Assembly (NCBI GenBank): GCA_948474755.1
Contig: CAOLHI010001038.1
Location: 806,001 to 870,000, forward strand
Length of the DNA stretch: 64,000 nt
Origin: Ctenosaura bakeri
Taxonomy: Eukaryota > Chordata > Lepidosauria > Squamata > Iguanidae
Direction: 5' to 3'
The position numbers and the translations under genes were made by a program. Shown piece after piece: positions 1 through 13,424 of this stretch; position 1 is the first letter of the stretch, and every line of letters starts with the position of its first letter. The notes under the pieces are model-generated. The model ran no database searches and had not been told where the DNA came from. It saw only the letters and a list, made by a program, of their open reading frames with translations.

Positions 1-318
1 TATACATAACAGGCTGCCATGAAGGCCAGGACTTGGTGATACCTACTTCTGGATCTCACTGCTTTTGCCAGATTTGGTAACCTTCTGTCTCTCGTGAAGA
101 CCCCAGTCACCCTAAAAACCTGCTGTGGGGGGCTGCAGAACCCTTTGGAGAAGGTTTTTGGTGCCACAGAGGGATGCTGCGTAAAGGGGAAGGCAAGAAG
201 ATAACATCTTGACCTGTGTGTGGATTAGAGTTGCCAGTTCAGGATTGTCCCAGGCCCTGAGGTCTCCTGACCAAAACCGGAGACCTAGGGAGAGCCCCAG
301 CAGTGTCATTAAGCGTTA

Positions 319-363
319 CCCATTATATACCAACCGCAGTTATCCATTATATACCAACCACAG
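319..363 (+). repeat. Two-copy 24-bp tandem repeat
   Basis: CCATTATATACCAACCGCAG and CCATTATATACCAACCACAG stand in tandem with a 24-base period and one mismatch across that 20-base core. Confidence 0.85.
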
Positions 364-1556
364 AACCTACTTTCTTGTTTGGAGGTTAATCTTAGCTAAA
401 AGGGCTGTTCCCAAATCATGATGAAATGAGGGAAGTATTCTTTCTCACTTACTTAGGAAGATGGGATAACGAATGTTTAATCTAGCTTACTTGCTTCTCC
501 CTGGAAGGTGGGTGCAGAACAGAGGGTAAGTGCTGGCGCCACAAGGAGTAGGAGGGAAGCCAAGTAAATAAACTCAGAGGCCCCTTGGAGATTCTTGCAA
601 GTTAGTTCAATAAATCAATGATGCCACTAGCAATTGCGCTGGTGCTCTGTTAGTGGGGCTGGAGCTTTGCACACAGACGTTTCCTCTTCTTCAGAGCCAA
701 GCCCAGCAAAACTGGAGAATTTGGACCTCTGTCTCCTGCTTGGAGATGATGCATGGAAACTGGAGACTCAGGGCCAGGCCATGAGACCTGACAGCTCTGG
801 TGTGAATCCACTTATATTGTAAAATCACGCACCCAAAAATATTTCCTGACTTCCAACAGATACAAACTCAAGAAGGCTTTCTACTTAAAACAGCATTTGA
901 GCAAGAAAAGAGATAACAGTGAAACAGACAAAGCAAAACAGGCGTTCAGCCTGCACTTGTATCCAAAATCTGCTTCAGGGCCAAAATGCATGACTGAAGT
1001 CATGTTTACTTTGCTTAACAGGACTTCAGATCTGGAGTCCAGCTGTGATGGAATTTGCAGTCTTGCCCATTTTCCAAAGGGCTCGCCCTTTTAGGCTGTT
1101 GAAGAGTCCTTGGTCAGCTTCTTGAGAGCAAAACTGTCCAGTCCATATGCTGCTAGCAGATTCAAGACTCCTGCATGTGGCAAAATGTAAGAAAACCAGA
1201 TCTTGTCAGTATCGAGGAATGTGTCTCCCCTCCGTCTCTTTGTACTTCTTCTGCATGGCAGCATCACATGCTTCACTGGAAAAGGGTAGCATGATACATG
1301 GTCTGTGCAAGAAGACTGCAACAGTCAGACAGGGAAGTGTTTGTGGTCCTAGGCATCTGGAAAATAAATGGCGAGAGATGCATTGCTTTGTGTTTTGTTC
1401 TGTATTTTTAAAAAAGTATTTCAAGGTGCAATATCAGAAATTACTGGAGGAGGACAGCTGAGAGTCTGGCGAGTGTTTTTCTGTATTTTTAATGTTGTGA
1501 TACATAATAGTAGTGATAACTGCAAGAACGGATGACTTAGAAAGGCCTGTGGGATG

Positions 1557-1725
1557 CTGGTGGAGTGGCAGTTTATGACTTCCATGCCAGAGGAGTGCTG
1601 AATCCAGATCATAAGGGATCTATCCAAGGTGCTGAACTTTATCCAGAAAAAGCTCTTCCTTATTGGATTCTCCTTTAAATGTTGGTCTAAAACCCAAAGC
1701 AGATCCACTACTCCACTGTGACCTG
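1557..1725. mobile_element. Palindromic repeat family B, copy 1
   Basis: The core is TATCCAAGGTGCTGAAC followed by an inverse arm (TTCTCCTTTAAATGTTGGTC, then AAACCCAAAGCAGATCCAC). Inverted ends are GTGGAGT and ACTCCAC. The same motif set recurs in at least five other places in the window. No coding capacity. Boundaries are approximate. Confidence 0.6.
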
Positions 1726-3100
1726 GGAGCCAAGTTGCTGCCCCAGTAATTTTTTTCTACGGTGGCCTCACAGGACTCCTGGGAGCAAAATGATTACTGA
1801 GCATACTTTTAAGGTAACTCTTAAAAAGCCATGATTAAGTCAGAGGGATTTGTGGACCAGGAAGTTGGGCACCTCCTTCCCCCAAGAGCTGCCACAGGAA
1901 TAAGGTGACACATTTTCAAGGTGGGACAGATCAGTCCTGGTTCACAGACTGGAGGAGAGCAACATGAAGGCCCAAAGGCTCTTTTGCAAGCTCCGGCTGG
2001 CCTTCTGCCAACTTCTCTCGTATAGTGAAACGTCTCCTACTCCTGAATGCTGCTGGTGGGGAAAGAAGACAGTTAGAGGCATGTCATAATTAAACAAATG
2101 TAATTAATTTTCCTTTGGAAGCACATGTTCCAGCCCTGAACCGCCGCTGTTGCTTTGCTCACCTTCCTGCTCACTTTTAAGTGAGCCATTTTGACCTAAT
2201 GTTACAAGAAGGAAGAATCATAAGCCGCTCAGGGAGGAAATCCCAAGCCCATAGTTACTGATAGCTCTAGCTTAAGCAGGGATGGGCAACCGCCAGCCCC
2301 CTGGAACTAGTCAGTTGTAGCCTCTGGATTTGTCCCTCATGTGGTGATCTACTGGGTGAGGGTAAAGAGAGTGAGAGAGGAGGGGTCAGGAAGAGAAAGA
2401 AAATGGGGTGCATCGAGGGGGGGGGGTCCTCCCTGTCTGTGCCCATCCCTGGCCTGTGACTTCTTACAGATCAGTTCCAATGGAATGCTGTTCTCAACCA
2501 AAGAAAAGTAACTTATTCCTGAGCTGAGAGATCTTGGTTAGTTTCAGGCGACATCCATTCAGAACTTTGGAAAGTTGCTGCCTGTCCAGAGTAGGAAGCA
2601 CCAAATTGGATGGGCTGCTCCTCTGACTCAGTGTTAGGGAACTACCTAAGTGTGTATGTGGATAGCCAGCTAGATAACTAGTTAGCTTAATCCTGACGTT
2701 GCAAATGCAGCTTAATGGGGTACCGTTACCATTTTCTGGTGTAGCAGTCCCTTTTAAAACTTTCGTAGCTCCAGGAATATGGGCTGACTAGAACGTGAGC
2801 CAGAAAGAATTTCACGTGGTTCCGGTACTGGCTTGCTTCATGTTCTGTTGAGGGGGAAATGAGGTGCAAAGGACGAGAGAGTGTGTTTTCAGAGAGTGTA
2901 GTATTCAGGTGTTCCTAAAGTAACTAAACATAGCAACCTTAATTAATTTTGAGAACCAGAAAATAAAGTTGTTGTTTTTTGAAAGCAACTATGACAATAA
3001 CTATCTCTTGCTGGAGCAGGACTTGGATCGTTACTAATGGACATTTAGAAATAACTTCCCAAGCTTTGAGATTAGCCACACACACATGCACCCCTTACAC

Positions 3101-3301
3101 CACTGCTACTCAAAGCGGCGGTCCGTGGACCGGTGCTGGCCCCTAAGCCATTGATTGCCAGTCCCGGGCAGGTTTCCAGAAAACAAACAAACAAATAAAT
3201 AATTTCAAGCTTTAGGTATAATTATTTTTATGCAGGGGTTCCTTGACACCCACAAATCATTTCAGGGGCTCCTCCAAGGGTAAAAAGGTTGAGAAGGGCT
3301 G
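3101..3301. mobile_element. Non-autonomous hAT-like element
   Basis: CACTGCTACTCAAAGCGGCG at one end and GGTTGAGAAGGGCTG at the other resemble the CAGTGGTTCTCAA terminal repeats of hAT elements. An AAAC/AAAT run (3181-3202) lies inside. Confidence 0.5.
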
Positions 3302-4399
3302 CTTAAGCAGTCCCCCCCCGACACTCTTACACCATGGAGAGTGTTCTCCTTTCTTTTGAACGAATAGCTACCTTGCTTTGCTTGATGTTTCCCCATTGCT
3401 TCTTCCTCCTTGGCTTATTACTTTATGCTGAAACTCCTGGTGGAACGGGAGGTGGTGGGTGGAGGGCTAAAAGAGAGAGAACAAAACTCTTTCTTCGATC
3501 TGTCAACCGAGTTCCTGTCAATAGTGCAATTAAAATAGTTGCAAGAGGATGATGGGTCTGGGGTCGGTAATTGGGCCCTGCGACGTGGGATGCTCAGCGA
3601 TCTCCCAGATGGCAGAAGTGGAGATTCTGCGCTGCCTCGGCTGCCAACTGTGGACTGCCAGCGAGCTGCATGTGCTGGCTCCAAAGAGCGGTGGATGCTG
3701 ACAGCTCTGTCTTCGCAGGAGGAAACGTAAATCTTTGCTTGTTTTGTTCTTTCATGGGAGAACAAATAGCTTCAGAAGATTTCTCCCTACTGGGCATGAT
3801 TACAAGTGTTCCTTCCCATTTTTTTGTACAGGTTTTTTTTTTTTTGTTACATGAAAAACCTTTGTCCTGCAAAACACCTTGGAGGTGTTTTGTTTTTGTT
3901 TTTCGCAAAAAAAACCCCTTGTAATTAGCAAAAAAAAAGTGTGTAAAAGGTGGATAGAAATACAGTTGTGAAGAGATACAAAATTTTATTTCTAAAACAT
4001 CTATTTTTATCTACACACACACACTTTTCTGTTTTGCCAGCAACAGCAGAAGCTGATTGGAGAGTGACTTGTGGCTATTGGGTGGAAAACACTAAAATCA
4101 ATTGGCTAATGGTGTCTGCACAATTAGAGATGTAATGCCATGCATGCTATTTATGATGAGCAAATGTCATCCCATCAATTGGAAATCAATGGGATTTACT
4201 CTGTAAATAACACACGCCTTCAGGTCTGTGGTGATGTGTCGCGATCATCCAGTGTCCGGCTTTTGCTCGTTTGGGCTCAGGGCTCATCCAACTGCACAGG
4301 CAATCCAGGCAGCAGTTTGAGAGGAGAGTATCTTACAAGAAGGATGTCAGCATTTCTCAGCCCTCGTTTCATTTATTTCTTTACAGATGTTTTGTACCA

Positions 4400-4865
4400 C
4401 TGAGATCCAAAGATATGGCTTAGGTCCAGGCCAGCTGAAAGATTCTGTCTCCCTCTACGAGCCTACCCAAGTTTTAAAATCTTTAGGGGAAGGCTTTCTC
4501 TTGGTCCCACAGATATGGCTCATGGGGACCCAAGGGAGAGCCTTCTCGGTGGCTGCTCCCAGAACTTTCTGCCAAGGAAGGTTCAATTAGCTCCCTTCCT
4601 GCTCTCTTTTTGCCCACCGGCAAAGACCTTTTCATTTAAACAGGACTTCGGTTTTTAACTGGTTGGGGGTAGTGCAACAGGTAGGTCTTAATAAGCTTTC
4701 AGCTGTTCTAAGTGAATGCTTTTAAGTGGATTACATTTCATGCTTTCTAAAAATTTTGTATTTCAGACTGTTTTAGCTGTATTATTTTATTTATGTTGTG
4801 GACTGCTTTGGGTTCCATATGAGAGAGCAGTGGGATATCCATTAAATAAGTGAATAAGTTATATA
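4400..4865 (+). mobile_element. LINE 3' region, L2/CR1-like, degenerate
   Basis: GAGCCTTCTCGGTGGCTGCT and CTGCTCTCTTTTTGCCCACC, followed by TATGTTGTGGACTGCTTTGG and GTGGGATATCCATTAAATAA, match the usual LINE 3' end in lizards (a shared GGGATATAAATAAA-like terminus). No reading frame remains. Confidence 0.55.
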
Positions 4866-4971
4866 CGTCCCTGCCAGTAGAAAAGAACCATAGACGAAGG
4901 AGACAGCCTATAACAGACCAAAAAGTACTAGGAATGCTCTGAAAATTGAAAAGCACAAGATAGAAGCGTAA

Positions 4972-5213
4972 GAGCCAGTGTAGCGTAGCAGTTTGAGTGC
5001 TGGCTAGCACTGCGGGAGACCAGGTTCGAATCCCCACCCAGCCATGGAAATCTACTGGGCGATCTTGGGTGGGTCACACTCTCTCAGACTCAGAGGAAGG
5101 CAGTGGCAAATGACTTCCAAACAAATCTTGCCAAGAAAAACCCCATGATTGGTTCATCCTACAGTTGCCAGAAATAACTTGAAGGCGCACAACGACAAAA
5201 ACAACAAGACAAA
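4972..5213 (+). mobile_element. tRNA-derived SINE, squamate (Sauria-like) type
   Basis: The head GAGCCAGTGTAGCGTAGCAG contains an A-box-like segment and GGTTCGAATCCCC is a clear B box. The body has GCCATGGAAATCTACTGGG, TCTTGCCAAGAAAAACCCC and the BovB-like tail ACTTGAAGGCGCACAACGAC ending in CAA repeats. Near full length (about 240 bp). The family name is by pattern recognition. Confidence 0.88.
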
Positions 5214-8200
5214 AGATTATTTCCCCCCAAAAAAGGCTACATTAGAAAGTTCTGAAGAAATGAGTGATTTTGTGGCCGTAGATCAATGGGATTTGATTTC
5301 ACCGTTGAAGCATTTTTTTCCCCCTGGCAGATATTCCGTCTTATTTAGATACTGCTGGTGTGTTTGGTGTTGTTGCTAAGCCTCAGTTTCTCTGGAAGGG
5401 GAATGGGGCTACAGAGGCAGGTTGGAAGGGTGTGGTGGTCAGGCTTCGCCCTGTCCCCACCCTTGGGTTCCACCCAAGAGGTTTTGCTGCCTGAGACGGA
5501 GCAGCAAATATGGCCCAGCCATCCAAGCAAACCCAAGTCAGTTAAATCCTTTCAGCAGAAGAAGTAGAAAATCTCTCCTTTTCCAAAAACTCCCACTGTC
5601 GGATCACTGTGCATCTTAAGAGGCAAGATCCCTTTGTCTCCTGCTGGCCTCCTTTTTCTTTGCAAGTCCCCTTTCGTCATCCGCAGTGCCATCTCCTCGG
5701 AAATCCTGGGCCTGAGATGTCTTTAGGGTGTGCTTCTCCCCACCCCGAATCCCATACCAGCAGCCTCTCCTTGGCTCCTTCTTCCGCCCCCTCGCCTGGC
5801 TTCGCCCCACCAGGGCTCTTTAAAAATGTGCTTCCCCTCACTTAAGACATTTTAATTAGAATACCGTGGTTGCGGGAAATGATTTCCCAAAGTGAAGGCA
5901 TATGTTCAGCCAGGCACTCCAGGGAGCCACGCAATTATGCATACATAATTCTTCTCTTTGAATATTTTTCTCTTTCACTGCCTAATTCCACCCGCCCCTC
6001 CCCTTCATCTTCCTAGTGTCCTTCTGAGATAAACAGAGAGGTCTTTTGCTTTTGGGGTCCCGCACGCAAAGGATCAGGCCGCTCTATCTGAAATCACCAG
6101 CTTCCCCTTGGGAAGCAAACGGAGAAGGGCAGCCAGGCGACCTGATCGACTCACTTTGTCCTTCGCGTTCTGGGCGGGTGGCGTCTCGGCCATTTTTAAA
6201 TAGGCTGTTTTGCGACAAGGGCAGCCTTTAGCCTGAGCAGGTTTCTTCCCCCATCATTGGAGCTGGAGGTGAATGCTCTAAGCAAACAAAAACGAGGGGC
6301 AGCTGTGGGGTTTCTGGTGTCCTCATAGCGGAAGCCATGGGTTCTGGTACTGTCAGGGACCCCACAGGTCAGTTGGGCGGTTGACAGTACGTCTCAGTTG
6401 TCACTGACTGTGTTGTCCTTCTGGACCACCTGTCCAGGTTGTGCTTTGGAAGCTCAGTGACATGATGGCTTCAATGGTCTCTGGAAGGCCAATTCCAGAC
6501 AATGGTGCTCGTGTCCTTTGGCTTTCAGCAGATGCGGGCAGGGGGACAACTGTAGGAGGCTGGGAGGACACATTAGCCCCTGCCCAGGAGACCTTGGAGG
6601 GCCACCCCTGCAAAAAATTAATTTTTTTGCCCCAGATGCCCCCAAACACACTCTGGGGGCATTTTTGCCATGTTTTTGGTTTTCTCAGTGTTTATTTCCT
6701 CTCTCCTTCAGCCTTATAATTTCTAGGAGAGGCCCTTTTTTAAGCAAAAAGAAACGATCCGAAGCGACTTCTCTCTCCGCTCACTTTTTTTTTTTAAGAA
6801 AAGGGCCTCGGCATAGAGGGCATTTGGGGTCATTTTAAGGAATTGCTTACACCCCAAAGATCTTTATTACAGATAATAAAGCAGCATTTCTTCCATTTGA
6901 AACAATTGAGAATGATTTGAGAACAATTTTAAAATAGTCAAAAGCAACCTGAAGCAATCTAAGGAGGCAATATCAGTGCCAGTTGGTCTCCAAGGGGACC
7001 CCTGGGGTTCCACAGCTGAGAGGCCCTTCTCCTGTGTCTCTGCATAGAATTTTGCTCCCACCGGAGGGACACAGAGGGGGGCTTTTCTAGGAGATCTCAC
7101 TGGCTCAGCAGACAGATATGGGAAGAGGTGCTCCTTCAGATAGGTAGGTTTTGGGTAATAAGAGCTGTTAGAACCCCCTGGCAAAGCTATTTATCAGAGG
7201 TGAAATTGTCACGGTGAGCCCAAGGCCTCTACGTGCCCGTCTGGTGCCCCACCAGTGAGCTGTGGTCCCTTTCCATACATGTTTCCTTCAAAATTGAAGT
7301 GGTGGGAGTTTTTATTTAATGAAGCAAGGAGAAGATTCATCCTCCCACACGTTTGGTATCATGCACCAACAGCACGGGAAGCCTCCCACGCAGCCGTGCT
7401 CTCAGGTTGCCTCTGCACTTCCAATATTCAAACCTGTTTTTCAAAAATGAGTTGTATCCCTGCATAACCCTGGGTAAATGGTGTTGTATTCAGATGTGCC
7501 TCACACTCCGTTGTGATTGTTGAGGCAACTGTGGGGTAGGAGGGGAGAGACTGTGCTGGGCATCAAAGATCAGTCGCTTTTAAGACACAGGTGTTTTTTT
7601 TTTAAAGTAACTTAAAAGGCAAGTATCTCAGTTTCTTTTCTGAAGTGCAAATAGAGAAAGTTGGTTAAAACTTCCAGGGGCCTTGCTGCATGTAACTGAG
7701 CTCCAAGACAGACTGGAGCCTCTAATTCGTGGCCCAGCTACCTGCCTGGTTGGCCGTGGTGCCGTGTCCAACCTGGAGGAGGCCTCCTTGGATGAAGAAG
7801 GGGAAGGGGAGACCCAGGGTGACTGACCCCAGCAAGCGTTGGAGGAGACTGGCACTCCTGCCATGACCTGATCCATCCCCAGCAACAGGTGCAGATCCAA
7901 AAGCAGAGGGACTTCACCCTCTCGAGCAATGTAAATTAAAGTGGTGGGAGCGAAAGGTCAGGCAGTGCCCTGCTCCCCTTTAAATACAGGACATCAAGCC
8001 AGTGATTCCAGCTGAGCTGATTAACTGCCAGCTATAAATCAGTTCAGCCCAGGCTGTTCATTGCTGCAGAACAACAACTTCTGAACTTCCAGGCAATCCT
8101 TTCTGACATCTCTGGTTTCATGGCTTTCTGACCTTTGGGTACATCCTTTTGGACTTTCTTGCAGTTCCCCCTGGGCTTTGAACTCTCCTCAGGACAGCTT

Positions 8201-8351
8201 TCCTCCTTTGAACCTTGGACTGTCTGGACCATGCTTCTGCTGGTACCTCTGTGTGAGCCGTGGCCCTGGCCCAGCCCTCCCCTACCAGTTCTTGTGGACT
8301 ATGGGTGTGCTCGCTGTGGGCATGCACTGGCTTTAAACAGGACACATAGCA

Positions 8352-8484
8352 ACTGGTGGCTCCCATGTCAGGATTTTGTCTGAACTTTAAAGGCACTGTC
8401 CATGGTTCTGAACCTGTTCTGGGGTAGGGCTCAGCCCCATGGATAGCTGCTTTCAAGTTGGAAACAGCTTTTTCCTGGACCACC
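8352..8484. mobile_element. Palindromic repeat family B, copy 2
   Basis: TTTTGTCTGAACTTTAAAGG and a TCCATGG stem are mirrored by CCATGGATAGCTGC and a decayed right arm ending GGACCACC. The loop contains TTCTGGGG. Diverged copy. Confidence 0.6.
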
Positions 8485-9448
8485 TGCTTCAACACCTTAA
8501 TTCCCAAGTCTCAATTCCAATCAGATCTATCCTCCTTTATTTCCGATCTCTGGTCGTAACAAGCCTTGCGGTACAGAACAAGATGTGGGTCAACACCAGA
8601 GCACAAATGATAAAATACAGAATGTTTCCTTACAAGGCTGTTAGCACCCACGGTAGAATCTTGGAGCAGAAGTGTCTGTGACTGCAGACCACTTCCAGCT
8701 TCACAGTTTGTTCTTCTGCCTCTTTACGTGTAATTTACTTGTCTTTGTGGTTTGGTAGCAATTATATTTTGGCTGTGTCACACTGAGCTCTTGCTGTGGC
8801 TTACAGCTCAGGTAAAAAGTCCTCCCTGAGAGGGTGATAGGGAAGGGGATGCATCAGTGCAGCCTGTTCATACGATGCTCCTTATAGGTATTGGACTGCA
8901 GAACTGCTGTCCTTCCCAGCCAGAATAGACAGTGGTGGAGTCCATCTCTTACCTCTCTGTCACAGGTTCTCTTTTTTAAAATCAGGATTTTAATCTGTTT
9001 TATTTTCAGGCACCTTAATTGGCACAGTCGGGGACCAGCGTGCTCATAAATGGTCACACTTTTAATTTTGGACAGTAGCCTAAGCAGTACAAGTTTTGTC
9101 CTTACCTATAACAGTCCTTACATATAACCATACATATAAACATATAACCTTACATATAAACAGCTCTTGTTGCTGTTTCTGGTTTTGTTTTTTAAACAGA
9201 TTTTTGTAGTGTGCCTCTGTCGTTGAACAGCCACACTGATGATGTAAAAACTGGTTTTTGCAAAGCATTTTCCTCCATATCTTAGTCTGAACCTTTGAAT
9301 TCTGGAATTTAACATTTAAGTTCACATATTTTGTTTCACATGAATACCAGTAGAATAGACTGGGCCCTCCGTCTTTAGATAACTTTAAACAAGTTTAAAG
9401 TTTAGATATCTTTAAACAAAATGCTTTAGTTGTGTGCTCCTCTGTGGA

Positions 9449-9517
9449 AGGGGGTTGGATTGTTGGATTTGTTGGCCATTTTGGTCCCTTCTTACCCTAA
9501 GATTCTATGATTCTACA
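9449..9517 (+). mobile_element. CR1-type LINE 3' end fragment
   Basis: GGGGGTTGGATTGTTGG and the terminal GATTCTATGATTCTAC are typical of CR1 3' ends. Very short and diverged. Confidence 0.55.
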
Positions 9518-11433
9518 TATGTTTGACCCATAATGTCATTTTTTAATGGGTATATCAGCAAGTAGTCGGGAAGTATTTTCCAGCATCTTGGTACAGTTCT
9601 GGTGGTCAGCCACTTTATCTTTGCATATTTACACTTAGCTTGAGATGTAAATCGATCTTATTTCATTCAAAACTTGAAAAATGTTCTCCCTGCTGGATGA
9701 GATTATGGGAGTTCTTGCAGATTTTTTGGTTTTGGGCCAAATCTACTTTGGTGCTAAAATAGCTTTTTCACCGAAAACCGTATCTTTTGCGCAAAAGGCA
9801 CTGTTTGTGAAAAGGACACTATTTCCTATGCAAATTTATTATCCTTTGCACAGTCCAGCTTTTGGGCAAATGACTTTTTCATATAAATGGTGAAAGATCT
9901 CACAGCAGGTTAGCCATTTCCTCAGCAAACCATCTCAGGGTGCTGAGATGCTGTTTCTCAAGCAAGTCAAAAGAAATCCCTAAGTGTTCTTTGCTTCTTG
10001 GCTCTCGACAGGATGCAAATCTCCCTGTGCTGCAGAACTTGGTAGCAGCAAAGTCCTCAACCTTGCAAAGGAACCGTTTTGTCCTGCTATTGAAGGATCA
10101 ACAATTCCCTTCTCCGCAATCCACTCCAGGTGCCCGAAAGGAGCTGGGGCTTTGCAATTAGGGCCACATTTGATCTCATCTCTGCACCCCTGCAGAATTC
10201 ACGTGCCCTCTTGCACCTCGCTTTCTTCCTCTCAGACTAGCAAAACTGTAGCTGCCTCTGTGTGGTCCAAAAGAAAAGATTCTGCTCCACTTCCACCTAA
10301 AAGGGCCCATTGTGCGGTGGAATAAAAAGAAAGCAATGAAAGCAGCACAGTCTTAAAACACCTTTTAAAGAGAATTGCTAATACAGAACAGGCAAGGAAA
10401 AGGTGAGTGTGACTCTGAGCTTCTCCACCGTATCATTTGTGAAGCTGCGGACTTTTTTGGAAATCTACTGTCCTACCTCTCAGGCTTTGCAAGTTGCTGC
10501 CGTCCGGCCTCGTCAGTCCAACAGATGACAATGAACACCCAAATTAATGGGACCAGGTTATGTTTCCTCTTCCTCCAGCATTGATGCAACTTGGAGACAT
10601 GTATCAACTGGATTTAGTTTTTTAAAAGCTTCATCTTGGTTTGGTTTATTTCAAACAGGAGCACCTACTTTAAGAAGGGCCATGCTCCATACCCAACTTC
10701 CATGCCCTAATTCATTGTCTTGGTGCTAATTTTTTTAAAAAACATGGTAGCCATTTTTTTTAAAGTATTGTTTTTGAGAAGAGGGGCCCACATGTTTGTA
10801 ATATTATTCTGGATACGGGCATCATTTATTCATACTTATAATTGAATCTTGCTTGTTAAAGTTTATTAGAAGTTGATTTCCTTGTAGATTAAAGTCTCCC
10901 CTTCATAGTGCTGCGCTCTTCTTTTCATCTAATCAGGCTTAAAAAGAAGCTGTTGATTTAGAAATCTAAATAGCTTGGAAAGTTTTTGAAAACTGAAACA
11001 GGTTAAAAATCTAATTTACTTTTCACCACTGATGCTAATAAATTACTTTTTCCACTTCGCCGCGTTTGGAAAATGAAGATTGGACTGGTTCTTCTGCTTT
11101 TGATGCTTGTCAGCTTCTATGCAGAACCGCTTTGCCGCATGAGGGCTGTAATTTGGGCTCTGAAAGCGAAAGCGCAGTGAAGAAAGCAAGTGGGGACCGA
11201 GGCAGATTTCAGTGGTACTTATTTTTGCTTTTTTTAAAAAAAGGTTTGAAGCTGGTGAGCAACTCAAATCATAGCTGTAGCTCAGGAAAAGTGGATGTGG
11301 GTGGTAACTGATGTCTAGTCTAGAGCTGAGACGGAAGGTACCCTACCCGTATAATCAGGGGCAGATTATCAGTGGTGTAATTCCTCCAGCCCTCTCACTA
11401 GCTGGAGACCCAGTGCTGAAGGAGTGAAATACA

Positions 11434-11603
11434 GGCCATTTCTGCACTAGCCTATTATAGTGCTATTATTCCACTTGCAACATCCTATGGAATCCTGGGA
11501 TTTGCAGGTCCGGCCGGCCCCTCCCTAAACTGCAAACCTCAGGATTCCATAGGATGTTGAAAGTGGAATAATAGCACTATAACAAGCTAATGCAGAAATG
11601 GCC
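11434..11603. mobile_element. Palindromic MITE family A, copy 1
   Basis: Ends are GGCCATTTCTGCACTAG and its inverse GCAGAAATGGCC. The element is a near-complete foldback: each arm contains CATCCTATGGAATCCTG-like sequence and its complement, around a GC-rich centre (CCGGCCGG). It is 170 bp with no coding capacity. Flanks ACA and ATA match a 3-bp target duplication in two of three bases. At least seven copies occur in the window. Confidence 0.85.
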
Positions 11604-11699
11604 ATAGTTTGCTTCCTCTTCTTCCCTACTTGCTCCTGATGGTTCTGTTATGATCAGCGTTTTAAGTGTTACATGAATAACTGAGTAAAAATACATCAG

Positions 11700-11960
11700 G
11701 TCAGCCTGTTAGCCGTCATCACCTTGCCCTTCTTTTGAGATCTTTGGAGCTGGCCCTTTTCTCTTCCCTGCACCCTTATTAAGTATATCCGGTAGGAACA
11801 CAGAAGACAGGACCTTCTTGGTGTCTGCTCCCAGGCTCTGGAATTCTCTTCCCAGCCAGCTTAGACTGGCACCCTCCTTGCTCTCTTTCCACCGGCAGAT
11901 GTTCCGGCAGACCTTTCAGAACTGATTTTCTAGGGGAAAACAGGGCTTGTGTAATATGCC
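11700..11960 (+). mobile_element. LINE 3' region, L2/CR1-like, degenerate
   Basis: ACAGGACCTTCTTGGTGTCT, CTCTGGAATTCTCTTCCCAG and GCAGACCTTTCAGAACTGAT are the same LINE segment as at 4490-4650. Confidence 0.5.
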
Positions 11961-12715
11961 GAATTCTTTAATGGTTTATGTTTTTTGCTATTTTTGGCTA
12001 CTTCAGTTACTTCTTTTTAAATTTTGAACGCTGTGAATTTGCAGCTATTTGTTTTAACTGGTTAAAGCCTTGCTAAAAGCGTGCCTACACGTTGCACAGT
12101 AGCAACCGTTCGGCACTTCTTTAATTGTCATGATTGCATATTGCAGAGTCTTGCAATCTGTAGTTTGGTGAGGGGTTTCGAACTGTATGCTGGACAACTC
12201 GGGTGCTGTAGTTCAAGGGAGTGACAGTTCAAAACAGCGCAAACCTGCTCTAATTGTGTAATTTAGATATTCTCTTGTGGAAAATGAACATTGCTGCATC
12301 CCAGTCTTCTGTAGTCTTTATCCGGGGCTACGTTTGGGTTGGACAGAAGCCAGTGATGCCTGCAGTTCCCCTCCTGTTAGTGCTTCTTTCTCCGTCTGGT
12401 CCCAAGCTGGATCCATGTGGACACAAAGGGTACAGAATGTGAAGTGATCCATTAGTGAATTCCCCATCCTATGGTGAATACTCAAAAAAACAGGTGTTCA
12501 TGCGTGGGTGTATGTGCAGCGGAGTGTACATTCTTTATGATAAAAATGTGGCATACGTGATCCTGAGTTTGTTCTCAAAACTTATGAAGTGGGAGGGGGC
12601 AGAAGTAAACAGAGCCAATGTTGTTTCTGCAGGTTGGAAAAATCCAAATGCTTTAGTGTGAGGAACTCAGTAGCTTGTAGGTCAAGATTTTCTTATTACG
12701 CCCCATACTCTATAT

Positions 12716-12875
12716 CAGGGTTTCTCAACCAGAGGTCCCCAGAACTCGAGGGTTCCATGAGAATTTGTGATTTTAAAAAAGGCATTCTTTTAAGAAGCTG
12801 TAGATTTTATGCAAGAGTTTCCCGAGACCTAAAATTTATTTCAAGGGTTTAAAAAAAAATGGCTGAGAAAGTCTG
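12716..12875. mobile_element. Non-autonomous hAT-like element
   Basis: It starts CAGGGTTTCTCAACCAGAG and ends GGCTGAGAAAGTCTG. It is flanked by CTCTATAT (12708-12715) and CTCTGTAT (12876-12883), an 8-bp target duplication with one mismatch, which fits hAT. Confidence 0.7.
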
Positions 12876-13424
12876 CTCTGTATAGCAGTGGAACTTTTTT
12901 AATTTCTTGAGTCCTAGATTAAGTTAACTTTTTCCTCCTAGAAGATCTATTCAGTCTCTCCCCCCCACTTCAGTGTCATTTCAGGGCTTTTGGTATTATT
13001 AAATATTGACTTATTTATATGTTACAACCAATATATTTAAATGACTCAAGGCCATCAAACCGTACACATAGCTAGTCAATGTAAAAACATGTTCTCGTCA
13101 GCGATACCCTGATTCAAACACCCACATTTACTTGGATTTGTTTGTTACACCATCTGTTGTGCCTTGTCAGCAGTTAGATCTTCAGAACAGACGTTGCCTC
13201 TGAGTGCATGTGCGTGTGTGTGCATGCGTACCATAGACATTATACCTTACCGCAGGTCCCTGTCCTTCAACCCTTTGACCACTGCTCTGCTTTCCAGTGA
13301 TGCCATATCCCTGGAACCACGTCCATGCATCACAAACTCGATCGTTTTCATCCTGCTGGACTAGCAATGTAAATCTTTCCTTATTTTGCTTTCCCATTAT
13401 TGCTGCTGGTGTGCCGTCAACCTC

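Noticed and set aside
4990..5060. True tRNA gene at the SINE head
   Set aside because: Only A- and B-box-like parts remain; no cloverleaf with a plausible anticodon arm and acceptor stem can be drawn, and it is joined to a SINE body.
8118..8507. 129-codon frame on the - strand
   Set aside because: Overlaps family-B copy 2; no domain, low complexity, no splice context.
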